Origin: JADZGC01 sp964391595
Lineage (GTDB): Bacteria; Patescibacteriota; Saccharimonadia; CAILAD01; GCA-016700035
Reading direction: 5' to 3'
Assembly: GCA_964391595.1 (NCBI GenBank)
Contig: CAYMMM010000010.1
Coordinates: forward strand, 1 to 25,905
DNA length: 25,905 nt
Part shown: positions 14,154-22,720 of the stretch, in pieces
Layout of the letters: each line of letters starts with the position of its first letter
Position numbering within the stretch: the first letter of the stretch is position 1
Notes under the pieces: model-generated
Told to the model about the DNA's origin: nothing
Database searches by the model: none
The model's input: only the letters and a program-made list of their open reading frames with translations
Made by a program: the position numbers and the translations under genes

Positions 14154-15209
14154 ATGCAAACAACACTCAACTTCGATCAGTTCATAACCTCACTCATACC
14201 AGTATTGCTCTATGCTTTTGCAGGCTTCGCGGTCTCGATGGCAATCACACCGATATACACCCATTTTGCATTTAAATACAAAGCATGGAAAATAGCACGC
14301 ACTCACGCTGTGACTGGTGAAGCAGCACCAATTTTTACCAAGCTTCACGCTGCTAAGCACAAGCGTAACATCCCCACAATGGCCGGTATAGTTATGATCG
14401 TGACGGTCGCTTTACTTGCAACACCAGCTCGATGGCTGATCGACCCGAACCTCTTCCGTCAGCAAATGCTCCTCCCACTCTTTAGCTTCGTAGCTGCAGG
14501 CTTGGTTGGTCTGTTCGATGACTTTCTAAACATCCGTGGTAAGGGTGGGGGAATAGCGGGACTTCGTTCGCCAATCAAATTTGCTCTCATTTTGGGTGTA
14601 GCCTTGATCGGAGCATTGTATTTCTTCTTCAAGCTCGACTACAGCCTCATCCACATCCCGAAGGTAGGGGACTTTGATATCGGCTTATGGTATATACCGC
14701 TCTTTGTGCTTGTCATCGTATCAACCGCAAACGCCGTAAACATTACCGATGGGCTTGATGGGTTATCAGGAGGTCTGACCTCAATCGCATTTGGGGCATT
14801 TGGAGTGATTGCATTTTTCTCAAATCTGCCTTGGCTGGCAGCCTTCTGCGCACTCATAGTCGGCGTCATGTTGACCTATACGTGGTTCAATATCTTCCCA
14901 TGTCGCTTCTTAATGGGGGATAGCGGCTCGTTCGCTCTTGGCACCACCTTGGGTGTAGTAGCAATGCTCACCAATAGTGTTTTTGTGCTCCCGATTATCG
15001 GATTTGTGTTCGTAGTCGAGGCAGGCTCTAGTGTGGTACAGATTTTCTCCAAGCGAGTGTTCAAACGCAAGATCTTTCTGTCAGCTCCAATCCACCACCA
15101 CTTCGAGGCAATAGGCTGGCCAGAGACAAAAGTAACGATGCGCTTCTGGGTAATCGGTGCCGTAGCGGCGACTATTGGGCTTGTTCTAGGCCTCATTGCT
15201 CGAGGTTAA
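14154..15209 (+). CDS. mraY: Phospho-N-acetylmuramoyl-pentapeptide transferase MraY
   Basis: 351 residues, about ten membrane helices. Transfers phospho-MurNAc-pentapeptide from UDP to undecaprenyl phosphate, making lipid I. Catalytic and Mg-binding residues are visible: the DD pair D122-D123 in GLFDDFLNIRGKGGG, D199 and D202 in NITDGLDGLSGG, D256 in FLMGDSGS, and the C-terminal HHHFE segment. Length is normal. ATG 14154 was chosen over ATG 14124 because a perfect extended -10 lies between them. ftsW follows after three bases. Confidence 0.95.
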   Translation: MQTTLNFDQFITSLIPVLLYAFAGFAVSMAITPIYTHFAFKYKAWKIARTHAVTGEAAPIFTKLHAAKHKRNIPTMAGIVMIVTVALLATPARWLIDPNLFRQQMLLPLFSFVAAGLVGLFDDFLNIRGKGGGIAGLRSPIKFALILGVALIGALYFFFKLDYSLIHIPKVGDFDIGLWYIPLFVLVIVSTANAVNITDGLDGLSGGLTSIAFGAFGVIAFFSNLPWLAAFCALIVGVMLTYTWFNIFPCRFLMGDSGSFALGTTLGVVAMLTNSVFVLPIIGFVFVVEAGSSVVQIFSKRVFKRKIFLSAPIHHHFEAIGWPETKVTMRFWVIGAVAATIGLVLGLIARG

Positions 15210-15212
15210 ACA

Positions 15213-16427
15213 ATGCTCTCGGACTTTCGACTACGCCAGTCTCAAAGGCCAGACTATTTTCTAGGCCTCATTGTAGTACTCCTTGTTGCGGTCGGAATGA
15301 TTGTCATTTTTTCTACAGGCGCTATTGTAAACTTCAATATATCTGGCGGAGCAAGTGACCGAAACAGTTTTTTTACTAGTCAGCTTATAAGCTTTAGTAT
15401 TGGCGTGCTTGGCTGGCTTGCCGCGTCGCGCATCAACTATACAGCTTGGCGCAAACTCGCTCCTTGGATGCTCCTTGTCTCCGGGCTACTCATGCTCCTA
15501 GTATTCGTACCAGGTATATCAGGTACCTCTCGCGGCGCAAGTCGCTGGATTCGCCTGGGACCAGCTAGTTTTCAACCTGCAGAATTCCTTAAGCTCTCTC
15601 TCATCCTGTATCTCGCTACATGGGCAGATACACATCGAGAACAGCTCCGCAAACTCAAGGAAGGCCTCCTACCCATCGTTGGCATATTTGCAGCCGTCCT
15701 TATCTTGACCGTCGTTATGCAGCGAGACATGGGTACGGGCATAGTTCTCATTACAGCTGGGCTGGCGGTATATTTTATGTCTGAAGTTCCTATATGGATC
15801 TTCAGTACACTCATAGGGGGTGTCTTAGCAAGCGCTGTGCTGATGATCGTAATTTTCCCATACCGCCTTGCTCGCATCGCAACCTTCTTCAATCATCGAG
15901 ATGAGCTCACCGGAGCTGACTATCATATTAATCAAGCTCTCATCACGCTTGGAAGCGGGGGGATACTCGGCAGGGGGCTCGGCAACAGTCTCCAGTCATA
16001 CGGATACCTCCCAGAATCAACCAACGACTCGATATTCGCAATCATTGGAGAACAATTTGGGCTATGGGGTACCCTCTCTGTCGTAGCACTTTTCACCCTG
16101 CTCCTTTGGCGATGTACACGTATCATTCGCCATGCACCAGACCGTTTTTCACGCATGGTGGCAGCAGGCATAACTGCTTGGCTCATCGCACAGGCCTTCG
16201 TCAATATCACGGCCATGCTCAATATCATCCCCCTGACAGGTATCCCACTCCCGTTTATTAGTTATGGCGGTACTAGTTTGCTGGCAAGCATGATCGCGGT
16301 CGGAATCATGCAGAATATCTCACGACACACCGAAAGGGAGGTTGCCCATGCGCATCGTACTCTCAGGCGGCGGAACCGGTGGACACGCAACACCACTCCG
16401 AGCCTTGAGCGCAGCACTGAAGCGTAG
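15213..16427 (+). CDS. ftsW: Lipid II polymerase FtsW (SEDS family)
   Basis: 404 residues, about ten membrane helices; a SEDS glycosyltransferase that polymerises lipid II at the septum with the FtsI partner. Family marks: GTSRGASRWIRLG followed by FQPAEFLKL, VMQRDMGTG (with the conserved Asp), YHINQALITLGSGG, LPESTNDSIFAIIGE, and PLTGIPLPFISYGG. Gene order next to mraY and murG favours FtsW over RodA. It starts three bases after the mraY stop with no Shine-Dalgarno, so translation is probably coupled. The last 80 nt, encoding a basic Arg-rich tail (RTLRRRNRWTRN), overlap the start of murG in another frame. Confidence 0.93.
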   Translation: MLSDFRLRQSQRPDYFLGLIVVLLVAVGMIVIFSTGAIVNFNISGGASDRNSFFTSQLISFSIGVLGWLAASRINYTAWRKLAPWMLLVSGLLMLLVFVPGISGTSRGASRWIRLGPASFQPAEFLKLSLILYLATWADTHREQLRKLKEGLLPIVGIFAAVLILTVVMQRDMGTGIVLITAGLAVYFMSEVPIWIFSTLIGGVLASAVLMIVIFPYRLARIATFFNHRDELTGADYHINQALITLGSGGILGRGLGNSLQSYGYLPESTNDSIFAIIGEQFGLWGTLSVVALFTLLLWRCTRIIRHAPDRFSRMVAAGITAWLIAQAFVNITAMLNIIPLTGIPLPFISYGGTSLLASMIAVGIMQNISRHTEREVAHAHRTLRRRNRWTRNTTPSLERSTEA

Positions 16428-17499
16428 CTACGCCAAAGATGCTCGCAAGCATAACCAGCCACTAGAGCTTCACTATATTGGTTCTGGCAACCAGCTGGAG
16501 CGCGATATTGCCCGTCAAACGAGCATGACTTATCATGCCGTGTCTAGTGGTAAGTTCCGCCGCTATAGGCGTGGCATCGGCGAGATGACTGATATGGGTA
16601 CGATTAGTAAAAATATTGCCGACGGTACACGGTTCATACTTGGAATACGCCAAGCACGAAAGCTTCTCAAGCGCCTGCGACCAGATATCGTTTTTGTCAA
16701 TGGTGGCTACGTCGGCTTACCTGTCGGTCTAGCTGCTCGTTCGCTCAAGATCCCTCTGGTTATACACGAGTCAGACACGATCATGGGACTTACCAATCGC
16801 ATTCTTGCGAGGCATGCCGAAGTGGTCGCGAGCGGTTTTCCTGTCGATGTCTATCCTCAGAAGCTTCAGAGGAAGATCACCTGGACAGGGAATATGGTCG
16901 ATCAAGCGTTTATTCGCCTACGCCCAATGAAAAATACCGCACAAAAACAAATCCCACTCATCCTGGTGCTAGGTGGTTCATCAGGAGCTCGTCGCATAAA
17001 TGAGATAGTTTGGGGCGCCCTAGATGGGCTTACAGCCCTAGGGACCGTGATGCATCAAACAGGCACACATAGTATAGATGAGGCGTCGAGTATTCATGCA
17101 CAGCTTAGCGAAGAGAGACAAAAGCGGTACAAAGCAGTAGCATTCATACAAGAAGACCTCCCCAATCTCATGCAGCATGCTTCGGTTGTCATCTCGCGAG
17201 CAGGAGCGAACAGCCTATTCGAACTAGCTACCCTTGCAAGACCAACTATCATTATCCCACTAGCTAACTCTGCGAATAATCATCAAGCACATAACGGGCG
17301 ATATTTGGCAGAACATCACGCAGCGCATGTCATATCCGAATCAGAACTGACGTCCTCAACGCTTACAGAAGCCACACAGCATCTGCTCAAGCATCCAGCA
17401 ATACGGTCTGAACTCGGCCGAAATCTCCATGCTCTAGCCACCCCGAATGCTTCTGACGATCTCGCTCAACTAATTCTGAAAGCAGGGAAGCGTGGATAA
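16348..17499 (+). CDS. murG: UDP-GlcNAc : lipid I N-acetylglucosamine transferase MurG
   Basis: 383 residues, GT-B fold. The N-terminal glycine loop GGGTGGHATP (G7-H13 holds GGGTGGH) binds the lipid I diphosphate; further marks are FVNGGYVGLP, HESDTIMGL, VLGGSSGARRIN and, in the UDP-GlcNAc domain, ISRAGANSLFELA with PLANSANNHQAHN. It adds GlcNAc to lipid I to form lipid II at the inner face of the membrane. Start: ATG 16348, six bases after GGGAGG (16336-16341). The start lies inside ftsW, giving an 80-nt out-of-frame overlap. Confidence 0.94.
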   Translation: MRIVLSGGGTGGHATPLRALSAALKRSYAKDARKHNQPLELHYIGSGNQLERDIARQTSMTYHAVSSGKFRRYRRGIGEMTDMGTISKNIADGTRFILGIRQARKLLKRLRPDIVFVNGGYVGLPVGLAARSLKIPLVIHESDTIMGLTNRILARHAEVVASGFPVDVYPQKLQRKITWTGNMVDQAFIRLRPMKNTAQKQIPLILVLGGSSGARRINEIVWGALDGLTALGTVMHQTGTHSIDEASSIHAQLSEERQKRYKAVAFIQEDLPNLMQHASVVISRAGANSLFELATLARPTIIIPLANSANNHQAHNGRYLAEHHAAHVISESELTSSTLTEATQHLLKHPAIRSELGRNLHALATPNASDDLAQLILKAGKRG

Positions 17500-18379
17500 T
17501 AATAAACGAACAAGGCAAAGAGAAGGAGCTTCTTCGCAAACCCCTCGCAGGGTACGGCGTGAGCAGTCAAACAATCTGCAGAATGCCCTGGGACAGCAAA
17601 CACCACGACGACCGATTTTTCAAGCAGACCAGGCAGCACCGCCAAAGAAGCCATTCGCTTGGCGTGTCTGGGCGCGTCGAGTCGTGATACTTGCGCTTAT
17701 CGGCTTCTTCTTTTGGCTCATTGTACTTTCACACACCTTTGATGTCCGAGGATTTGAAGTGCGTAACAGCACCTCAGTATCTGAAGCGGATATACAAAAA
17801 GTCTACTCAGCGTACCTCAAGCAGCACCCATACGAACGAAACTTTTTTTTCTTCAATGACCGCCAGTTCGCGCAAGCCATTACTGCAACCTATCCCACCG
17901 TTTCACGAGCGAATATAAACCGAACACTTTTCTTCAGAGTAGTGGTTTCGGTTAGCGAAGCAAATGCTGCGCTTATCTGGCAGGTAGGGAATAGTAACTG
18001 GGTGCTGGGAGATGATGGGCGAGTATTAGCGCTTTCTAGTGGCGCAGAGAAGCGATTGGGGGTAGTCAGAGACACCGCACAACTCCAGGTTCGGGCAGGG
18101 GATAAGGTGGCTGATCGCACCTTTGTACGTTTCGTACGAGATATCTACTCGCTAGCACCACAAAACAACATTACGATAGAGAGCGTCGAAGTAAGTAATG
18201 CCACAAGTGAGGTAGTGCTACGCCTTCCGAACAACATCATCGTGCGGTGTGATACCACCAGGGGAGCGAGCGAACAAATAGAAGCCGTGAAAAAAACATT
18301 TGAAACAGCAGAGAAGACGCGTATCCCTATAACCCAATACATAGATGCTCGCATTCCAGGAAAAACCTACTACAAGTAA
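17492..18379 (+). CDS. ftsQ: Cell-division protein FtsQ/DivIB
   Basis: 295 residues. A long basic cytoplasmic N-terminus (about 60 residues, rich in Arg and Gln), one transmembrane helix (about 63-80), then a POTRA domain beginning FDVRGFEVRNS and the FtsQ/DivIB beta domain with NWVLGDDGRVL (family xWxLVDxxGxVF). It scaffolds FtsL/FtsB(DivIC) and controls activation of FtsWI. The start is a GTG at 17492 inside the last codons of murG (8-nt overlap); no ATG is nearby and the ribosome site (GGGAAG) is weak. Last gene of the cluster; a hairpin follows seven bases after the stop. Confidence 0.88.
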   Translation: MDNNKRTRQREGASSQTPRRVRREQSNNLQNALGQQTPRRPIFQADQAAPPKKPFAWRVWARRVVILALIGFFFWLIVLSHTFDVRGFEVRNSTSVSEADIQKVYSAYLKQHPYERNFFFFNDRQFAQAITATYPTVSRANINRTLFFRVVVSVSEANAALIWQVGNSNWVLGDDGRVLALSSGAEKRLGVVRDTAQLQVRAGDKVADRTFVRFVRDIYSLAPQNNITIESVEVSNATSEVVLRLPNNIIVRCDTTRGASEQIEAVKKTFETAEKTRIPITQYIDARIPGKTYYK

Positions 18380-18385
18380 ATACCT

Positions 18386-18405
18386 GTGAAACGCAAACGT
18401 TTCAC
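18386..18405 (+). terminator. Hairpin after ftsQ, probable terminator of the dcw cluster
   Basis: GTGAAACG and CGTTTCAC form a perfect 8-bp stem with a CAAA loop, beginning seven bases after the ftsQ stop. No U-run follows, the same form as the hairpins after the peroxiredoxin and ftsI genes. Confidence 0.5.
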
Positions 18406-18722
18406 GCTGCTATACGGGGGATTGTCTGATCGCGATCCTGACTAGAAAAAACAGCATAGTCTAAACGAGAGAGGAGAGGGACTGCACAATACAATGCACA
18501 ATACGTGAACGCATTATTAAAACGCATATTTCACACAAAGTCAAAATATTTCACACGGCAGAATACATATCATTTACAAGCCTTGCGCTACACTTCACAC
18601 GCCAGGGTGCATACTGTGTGACTCAGCCGTAAAATATGTCCTGCCTCTTGGCGTAAAGCCACATGACAGCTGCATGCAAAGGCTGAAGCGTACAATCATG
18701 CCATCAACAAGAGCCTCAGGTT

Positions 18723-18752
18723 TATGTCGCAAAATATACATTGTGCGACATA
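18723..18752. terminator. 9-bp inverted repeat, possible bidirectional terminator or operator
   Basis: TATGTCGCA ... TGCGACATA is perfect over 9 bp with a 12-base AT-rich centre. On the plus strand it is followed by TGTTTATTTT, which suits a terminator for a transcript running rightwards; on the minus strand it lies about 70 bp beyond the stop of the TraG-like gene. Confidence 0.4.
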
Positions 18753-18819
18753 TGTTTATTTTATCGAAGATGACTAACTATACGTCTATCAATGCTTCTA
18801 ATACGTTCGATAGGCCGTA

Positions 18820-21525
18820 CTATCGCCGTGGGCCGCGATTACGCTTGCGGTTACGTCCAGTATTGCCGCCCTTACGTTCGTCGTTGCGATTTGCGCCCGC
18901 ATGGCCGCTTGATTGCTTCTGATGCGTTGCCTTGATGAGCTCCGAGTAGTTACGTGGCTGAGCGTTCGCAACTTCTAGAGATGGGCGAGTAGGTACATCC
19001 TTGCTTGGAGTGTGTGCTTGCGATACGCCTTGCAAATGAGATTGGGTTTCAGCAGAAGCACCTTTATCGTCGTTGCCAAAACCACTCCACTGGGCGATCT
19101 CAACCTCCACCGCCTCTCGTGGCTTATTGTATTGTTGTCGTGAATACTCAGATATTTCACGCGTGAAATCTCGAGTCGGCTCAGGCAAACGGAGAGTCTT
19201 CGCTGAGAACGGCACACTCGTGTCCCCGTCTATCGACATGGTAACATAGATATTTTGTATCGAGAGATTCTGAAGATCGTTCGCCTCGAAGCTCGGCTCG
19301 AAGTAGCGTGCAAGCGCAGCCGCATCATCCGCCCCTACCCTAAAGGTCACCATGCTCCCAACATTACCGAAGACGGCATCACGCACCTCTGGCATCATCT
19401 GAGCAACATACTGGTTAGCGACAGTCAGGTAGAGACCATATTTACGTGCCTCCGAGAGAATCACCGCAAATGACTCCGTTGCGAAGTTCTGGAACTCGTC
19501 CACATAGAGGTAGAATGGACGACGCTCATTGAGCGAGATGTCTGCACGACTCATCGCGGCCAGCTGAATCTTGGTGATCAGGAGCGCCCCGAGAGTACTA
19601 GCATTGTCCTCCCCTAGCCGACCGCGTGAGAGGTCACAAATCAAGATCTTCCCTTCATCCATTATCTTGCGGATATCAAAGCTCGATTTCGTCTGACCGA
19701 TGATGTTACGTACCAGAGGGTTAGCGGTAAACGCCCCCACTTTGTTGAGGATAGGTGCTACAGCCTCGGTGGCAAACTTGTCATTCCATGAAGCAAACTC
19801 ATTTACCCAGAAAGATTTCACGGTTACATCAGTAATCTGAGATACCACTTCATTACGATATTTCTTATCAGTAAGCATACGGGTAATACCGAGAAGATTT
19901 GGCTTATCCGTCTCGAGAAGCGCGAGAAGGGTGAAGCGAAGAATGTGCTCCATACGAGGACCCCACGAATCCCCGAACATCTTCTTGAGCACACCAATGA
20001 TTTCGGAAGTAATCGACCCACGCATGTTTGGGTCGTCATTCTCCATCGGGTTGAAAGCTATCGGGTTCTCTAAGTCATGCGGGTTGAAGTACACGACATC
20101 CTTGATGCGATGCTCAGGAATATATTTCACCGCATCGCGAGCGAAGTCACCGTGTGGGTCGACAATGGCAAAACCTTGATTGTGATAGATGTCACTCAGT
20201 GTAAGGAGCAGAAGCAAGAAAGACTTACCAACACCAGATTTCCCGATAATATACAGATGACGCACGCGATCCTTGCGCTTTAGACCGAACTTAATATTCC
20301 CTTGACGAAAAGTAGTCGTACCAATGAGGCTCAACTCTTCTTGCGGTGTATTTGCGAGCGTCGGGACATTTGTCGGTGGCTCACCGACCTTGGTTGTCGT
20401 CCAAGCAATACTTGGCGTCTCCACGCTCGTATGAGGTAAGTGGTACAAGCTGGCGAGCTCCTCGACGTTTAGGATCATATTCGTCTGATCCAGATAGCGG
20501 GCGCGGTAGTCTTGCAAGGCGTCGACAGTGGTATCATATCCGCCATGAGCTAACCCATTCAAATTGATCGTATTATACTGCTTGAATCCACCATAGAGTG
20601 CTTGGAGTCGCTGTTTCGCCACGTCAGCACTATCGCCGATGTACGCGACACGTATCTTGACTTCGTAGCCAATCTTTTCAGCTTTTGTTTCGATAGCAGC
20701 GTTGATGGTCGTCTGGCCAGGAGAAAGTTCTTTCTTCTCTTCTTTTTTTGGTGCTCGCTCACTCCACTCTGGCGGCATTACCAGGGCGCGCATGAAGTTA
20801 ATCGCCAGCTCAAATGGTAAGAACATAAACCGTCGCTCCCAATCCTGGAACCAGCTTGTCTGCTTACCGTCTTTTGTCTCCTTGATGTATTGAAGACTCT
20901 TGGCATGCCATGAATCATCGACCGGACGAATCAAGAATTGTACCCAGAGCTGTTCATTGCTCTCAAGCGTCGACAAGACCGTTGTAATACCAGCTAATGG
21001 ATCGACTTCAAATGTCTGAAACGTCCGCAATGGAAAAATAAAGTCTTTGGTGGTCTTCACCTCAGATATGACCGACAAACGATCGTCGAGATCTTGCGTC
21101 GTGTAGTCCTCAATGTCCTTGAGGATCTGTACGGTCGGATACTGCGCATAGATCTGACTCTCAACATAGTCGCTGAGGTGTTTCGGCACCCATACGTAGA
21201 AGTTTATGACATTCTTGACCGACACTATTTCAAAGCTGAGATGCTCTTGGATTGACCCCTCTGCATCAATCTCCGACTTCGGACGCAAAATACCGTGAAG
21301 TGAAGCAAACAACTGCTCGGCTGATAGTTCTTTCTTATCATTGTTTTTCGGTACGACTATCTGCAGGAGTGTGTGCTCTACATTAGATACATATTCTGTG
21401 CGACGACGATTTTGCCAGATCTGCCATATCAGATAGCCAGCAATAAGAGTCCAGCCCCAGTATTGAAAAAGCGCAATACCGATGATAGAAAAAATAGCGC
21501 CAAAGATGTTAATGAGTAAATCCAT
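18820..21525 (-). CDS. TraG/VirD4-like membrane-anchored ATPase (T4SS DNA-binding domain)
   Basis: 901 residues. Hydrophobic N-terminus (about 4-38), then a roughly 370-residue region without recognised motif, then a RecA-like motor: Walker A GKSGVGKS (about 427-434), IVDPHGDF, Walker B YLYVDEFQNF (about residue 673), and a VANQYVAQM segment like the TraG/TrwB family AxQxxxQ motif. Such ATPases drive DNA or protein through type IV secretion or conjugation, or translocate DNA. The last 25 residues are strongly basic and Asn/Gly/Arg-rich, fit for nucleic-acid binding. No relaxase or other T4SS gene is in the window. The ATG has no Shine-Dalgarno; a TACAAT ends seven bases upstream. Confidence 0.82.
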   Translation of the reverse strand: MDLLINIFGAIFSIIGIALFQYWGWTLIAGYLIWQIWQNRRRTEYVSNVEHTLLQIVVPKNNDKKELSAEQLFASLHGILRPKSEIDAEGSIQEHLSFEIVSVKNVINFYVWVPKHLSDYVESQIYAQYPTVQILKDIEDYTTQDLDDRLSVISEVKTTKDFIFPLRTFQTFEVDPLAGITTVLSTLESNEQLWVQFLIRPVDDSWHAKSLQYIKETKDGKQTSWFQDWERRFMFLPFELAINFMRALVMPPEWSERAPKKEEKKELSPGQTTINAAIETKAEKIGYEVKIRVAYIGDSADVAKQRLQALYGGFKQYNTINLNGLAHGGYDTTVDALQDYRARYLDQTNMILNVEELASLYHLPHTSVETPSIAWTTTKVGEPPTNVPTLANTPQEELSLIGTTTFRQGNIKFGLKRKDRVRHLYIIGKSGVGKSFLLLLLTLSDIYHNQGFAIVDPHGDFARDAVKYIPEHRIKDVVYFNPHDLENPIAFNPMENDDPNMRGSITSEIIGVLKKMFGDSWGPRMEHILRFTLLALLETDKPNLLGITRMLTDKKYRNEVVSQITDVTVKSFWVNEFASWNDKFATEAVAPILNKVGAFTANPLVRNIIGQTKSSFDIRKIMDEGKILICDLSRGRLGEDNASTLGALLITKIQLAAMSRADISLNERRPFYLYVDEFQNFATESFAVILSEARKYGLYLTVANQYVAQMMPEVRDAVFGNVGSMVTFRVGADDAAALARYFEPSFEANDLQNLSIQNIYVTMSIDGDTSVPFSAKTLRLPEPTRDFTREISEYSRQQYNKPREAVEVEIAQWSGFGNDDKGASAETQSHLQGVSQAHTPSKDVPTRPSLEVANAQPRNYSELIKATHQKQSSGHAGANRNDERKGGNTGRNRKRNRGPRR

Positions 21526-21532
21526 TATGCTT

Positions 21533-21538
21533 ATTGTA
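21533..21538 (-). promoter_or_regulatory. -10 element of the TraG-like ATPase gene
   Basis: Minus-strand TACAAT, seven bases before the ATG at 21525, no TG extension. Predicts transcription starting at the start codon. It lies in the short gap after the sigma-like gene, so the ATPase has its own promoter. Confidence 0.55.
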
Positions 21539-21605
21539 CCCTACTTCGAGTGAATCTCGAGTAGATTTCAATGATCCTGTTTATGCTTCTGTCAGACGCT
21601 TTTGT

Positions 21606-22694
21606 TTACGCCTGAGCCGCCGGTCGTCCCCGACGCTTGCGTGGCTCGGGTGTGTAATCACTCTTCAGCGCATACATACCCTTGGCAACACGTTCAAACT
21701 GTGGCTTTTCCTGTAGGTTTAGTGCAATAGTTGCAACCTTAACCTGTCGTCGAGCCAGAACGCGCTTAATAATCTCTTCTCGACTGAGCGGCGACTCTTC
21801 TTGGAGTATCTGCACGATAATGTCGGCTACGGTACCTGCCTGGTATCCCCACTCAGCAAGTGCATATATACCTCGACCGATTAGTACAAAGCGACCGTCT
21901 TTGATGAGCTCGTTGTGCACGGCCTGAGTAGTAACGGACTTCGGATTGGCCTGCAATTTTGAAATTTTTTCAGCAATGTCGGTAAAGTGCATCGGTCGGC
22001 CTGCCTTCTTCAAGACAAGGTACGTCTTATCGCGAATACTCTTCGGGTTTACTTCTGGCCATGAGATCATGCCATAGTTTCCATCCAAGCTCACAATGCG
22101 CTTCGAAGCACCGGCAAGCTCTTCCAGAGCCGAGACAGCATGCGGCCCATCAATGACGCCATGGAGCTTATCAAATTTGACAGGCTTTCCAAGACCCTTG
22201 AGCGCCTCTACCAGCGCCTGGTGTAGCTTGACCACAGCATCATAATCATATGCATCAGATGCGGCCACCAATGGACTAATCTCATCTGTCTGCTCGACAA
22301 GGATTACTTCAGGTGTAATGCGAACCAAATACGCTAAGCTGGGAAGATCTTGATCTTGCAGGTGCATCTCCTGCGCAGCACTTACTAACTGACTCATGCC
22401 ACCCTGGGCTTGAATGTGTTTAACGAGAGTCGATCGCGCCTCGTTTTGCGCAACAAAGTTATCACGAATCTTTGCAACTGCCGCCTTCTCGATCTGGCGT
22501 ACGCGCTCGCGAGTAATTCCGAGCTCGGTACCAATTTGCTCAAGAGTGTGTGGCGCGTATTCCTTGATGCCGTGTCGCTTAGCAACTACCACTCGATCGC
22601 GATCTTTTTTGAGCAACAATAAGCTCTCGTCGATAAGTTGTTCGACAAGCGCTCGAAATGACGGTTCCGGAATTGGGTTTACAGATTGAGACAT
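21606..22694 (-). CDS. Sigma-70 region 4 / HARE-HTH transcription regulator with AT-hook-like tail
   Basis: 362 residues. Residues about 30-75 form a sigma-70 region 4 helix-turn-helix (APHTLEQIGTELGITRERVRQIE), the part that reads -35 elements. No region 2 is present, so it is not a full sigma factor. After a 130-residue linker region comes a HARE-HTH/RpoE-delta-like winged helix (residues about 215-285, with LKKAGRPMHFTDIAEKI) and a second, diverged copy (about 285-345, SREEIIKRVL ... KGMYAL). The tail RKRRGRPAAQA holds an AT-hook core (RGRP). It probably acts at promoters with RNA polymerase; target unknown. Start taken at ATG 22694; an in-frame GTG at 22718 is less likely. Confidence 0.82.
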   Translation of the reverse strand: MSQSVNPIPEPSFRALVEQLIDESLLLLKKDRDRVVVAKRHGIKEYAPHTLEQIGTELGITRERVRQIEKAAVAKIRDNFVAQNEARSTLVKHIQAQGGMSQLVSAAQEMHLQDQDLPSLAYLVRITPEVILVEQTDEISPLVAASDAYDYDAVVKLHQALVEALKGLGKPVKFDKLHGVIDGPHAVSALEELAGASKRIVSLDGNYGMISWPEVNPKSIRDKTYLVLKKAGRPMHFTDIAEKISKLQANPKSVTTQAVHNELIKDGRFVLIGRGIYALAEWGYQAGTVADIIVQILQEESPLSREEIIKRVLARRQVKVATIALNLQEKPQFERVAKGMYALKSDYTPEPRKRRGRPAAQA

Positions 22695-22720
22695 AGTATT
22701 GTATTCCACCCACCACATAT

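Larger units (their letters stand above)
18380..18819. other. 440-bp intergenic region between convergent genes, repeats and hairpins
   Basis: No convincing gene. Contents: the hairpin after ftsQ; a GCACAATAC direct repeat with a 12-bp period (18484-18492, 18496-18504); TATTTCACAC at 18527-18536 and 18547-18556 (20-bp period), a third TTCACAC at 18594-18600 and an inverted copy GTGTGA at 18616-18621; a perfect 9-bp inverted repeat TATGTCGCA/TGCGACATA (18723-18752) followed on the plus strand by a T-rich run; and a CGATAG/CTATCG hairpin (18808-18825) spanning the stop of the minus-strand gene. The phased TTCACAC boxes look like protein-binding sites. An RNA gene is possible but none was recognised. 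Confidence 0.5.

Noticed and set aside
18380..18819. tmRNA, RNase P RNA, SRP RNA or 6S RNA in the gap
   Set aside because: None of the conserved core sequences (for example GAGGAAAGUC of RNase P or GGUGC/GGAAGCAG of SRP RNA) is present.
18674..18922. Plus-strand 82-codon frame over the convergent intergenic region
   Set aside because: Half of it is antisense to the Arg-rich tail of the TraG-like gene, which explains its Arg/Leu-rich composition; no ribosome site.
22698..22703. Minus-strand TACAAT three bases before the ATG of the sigma-like gene as another leaderless -10
   Set aside because: Spacing is too short (start would fall inside the gene), and a much better promoter lies at 22789-22817.
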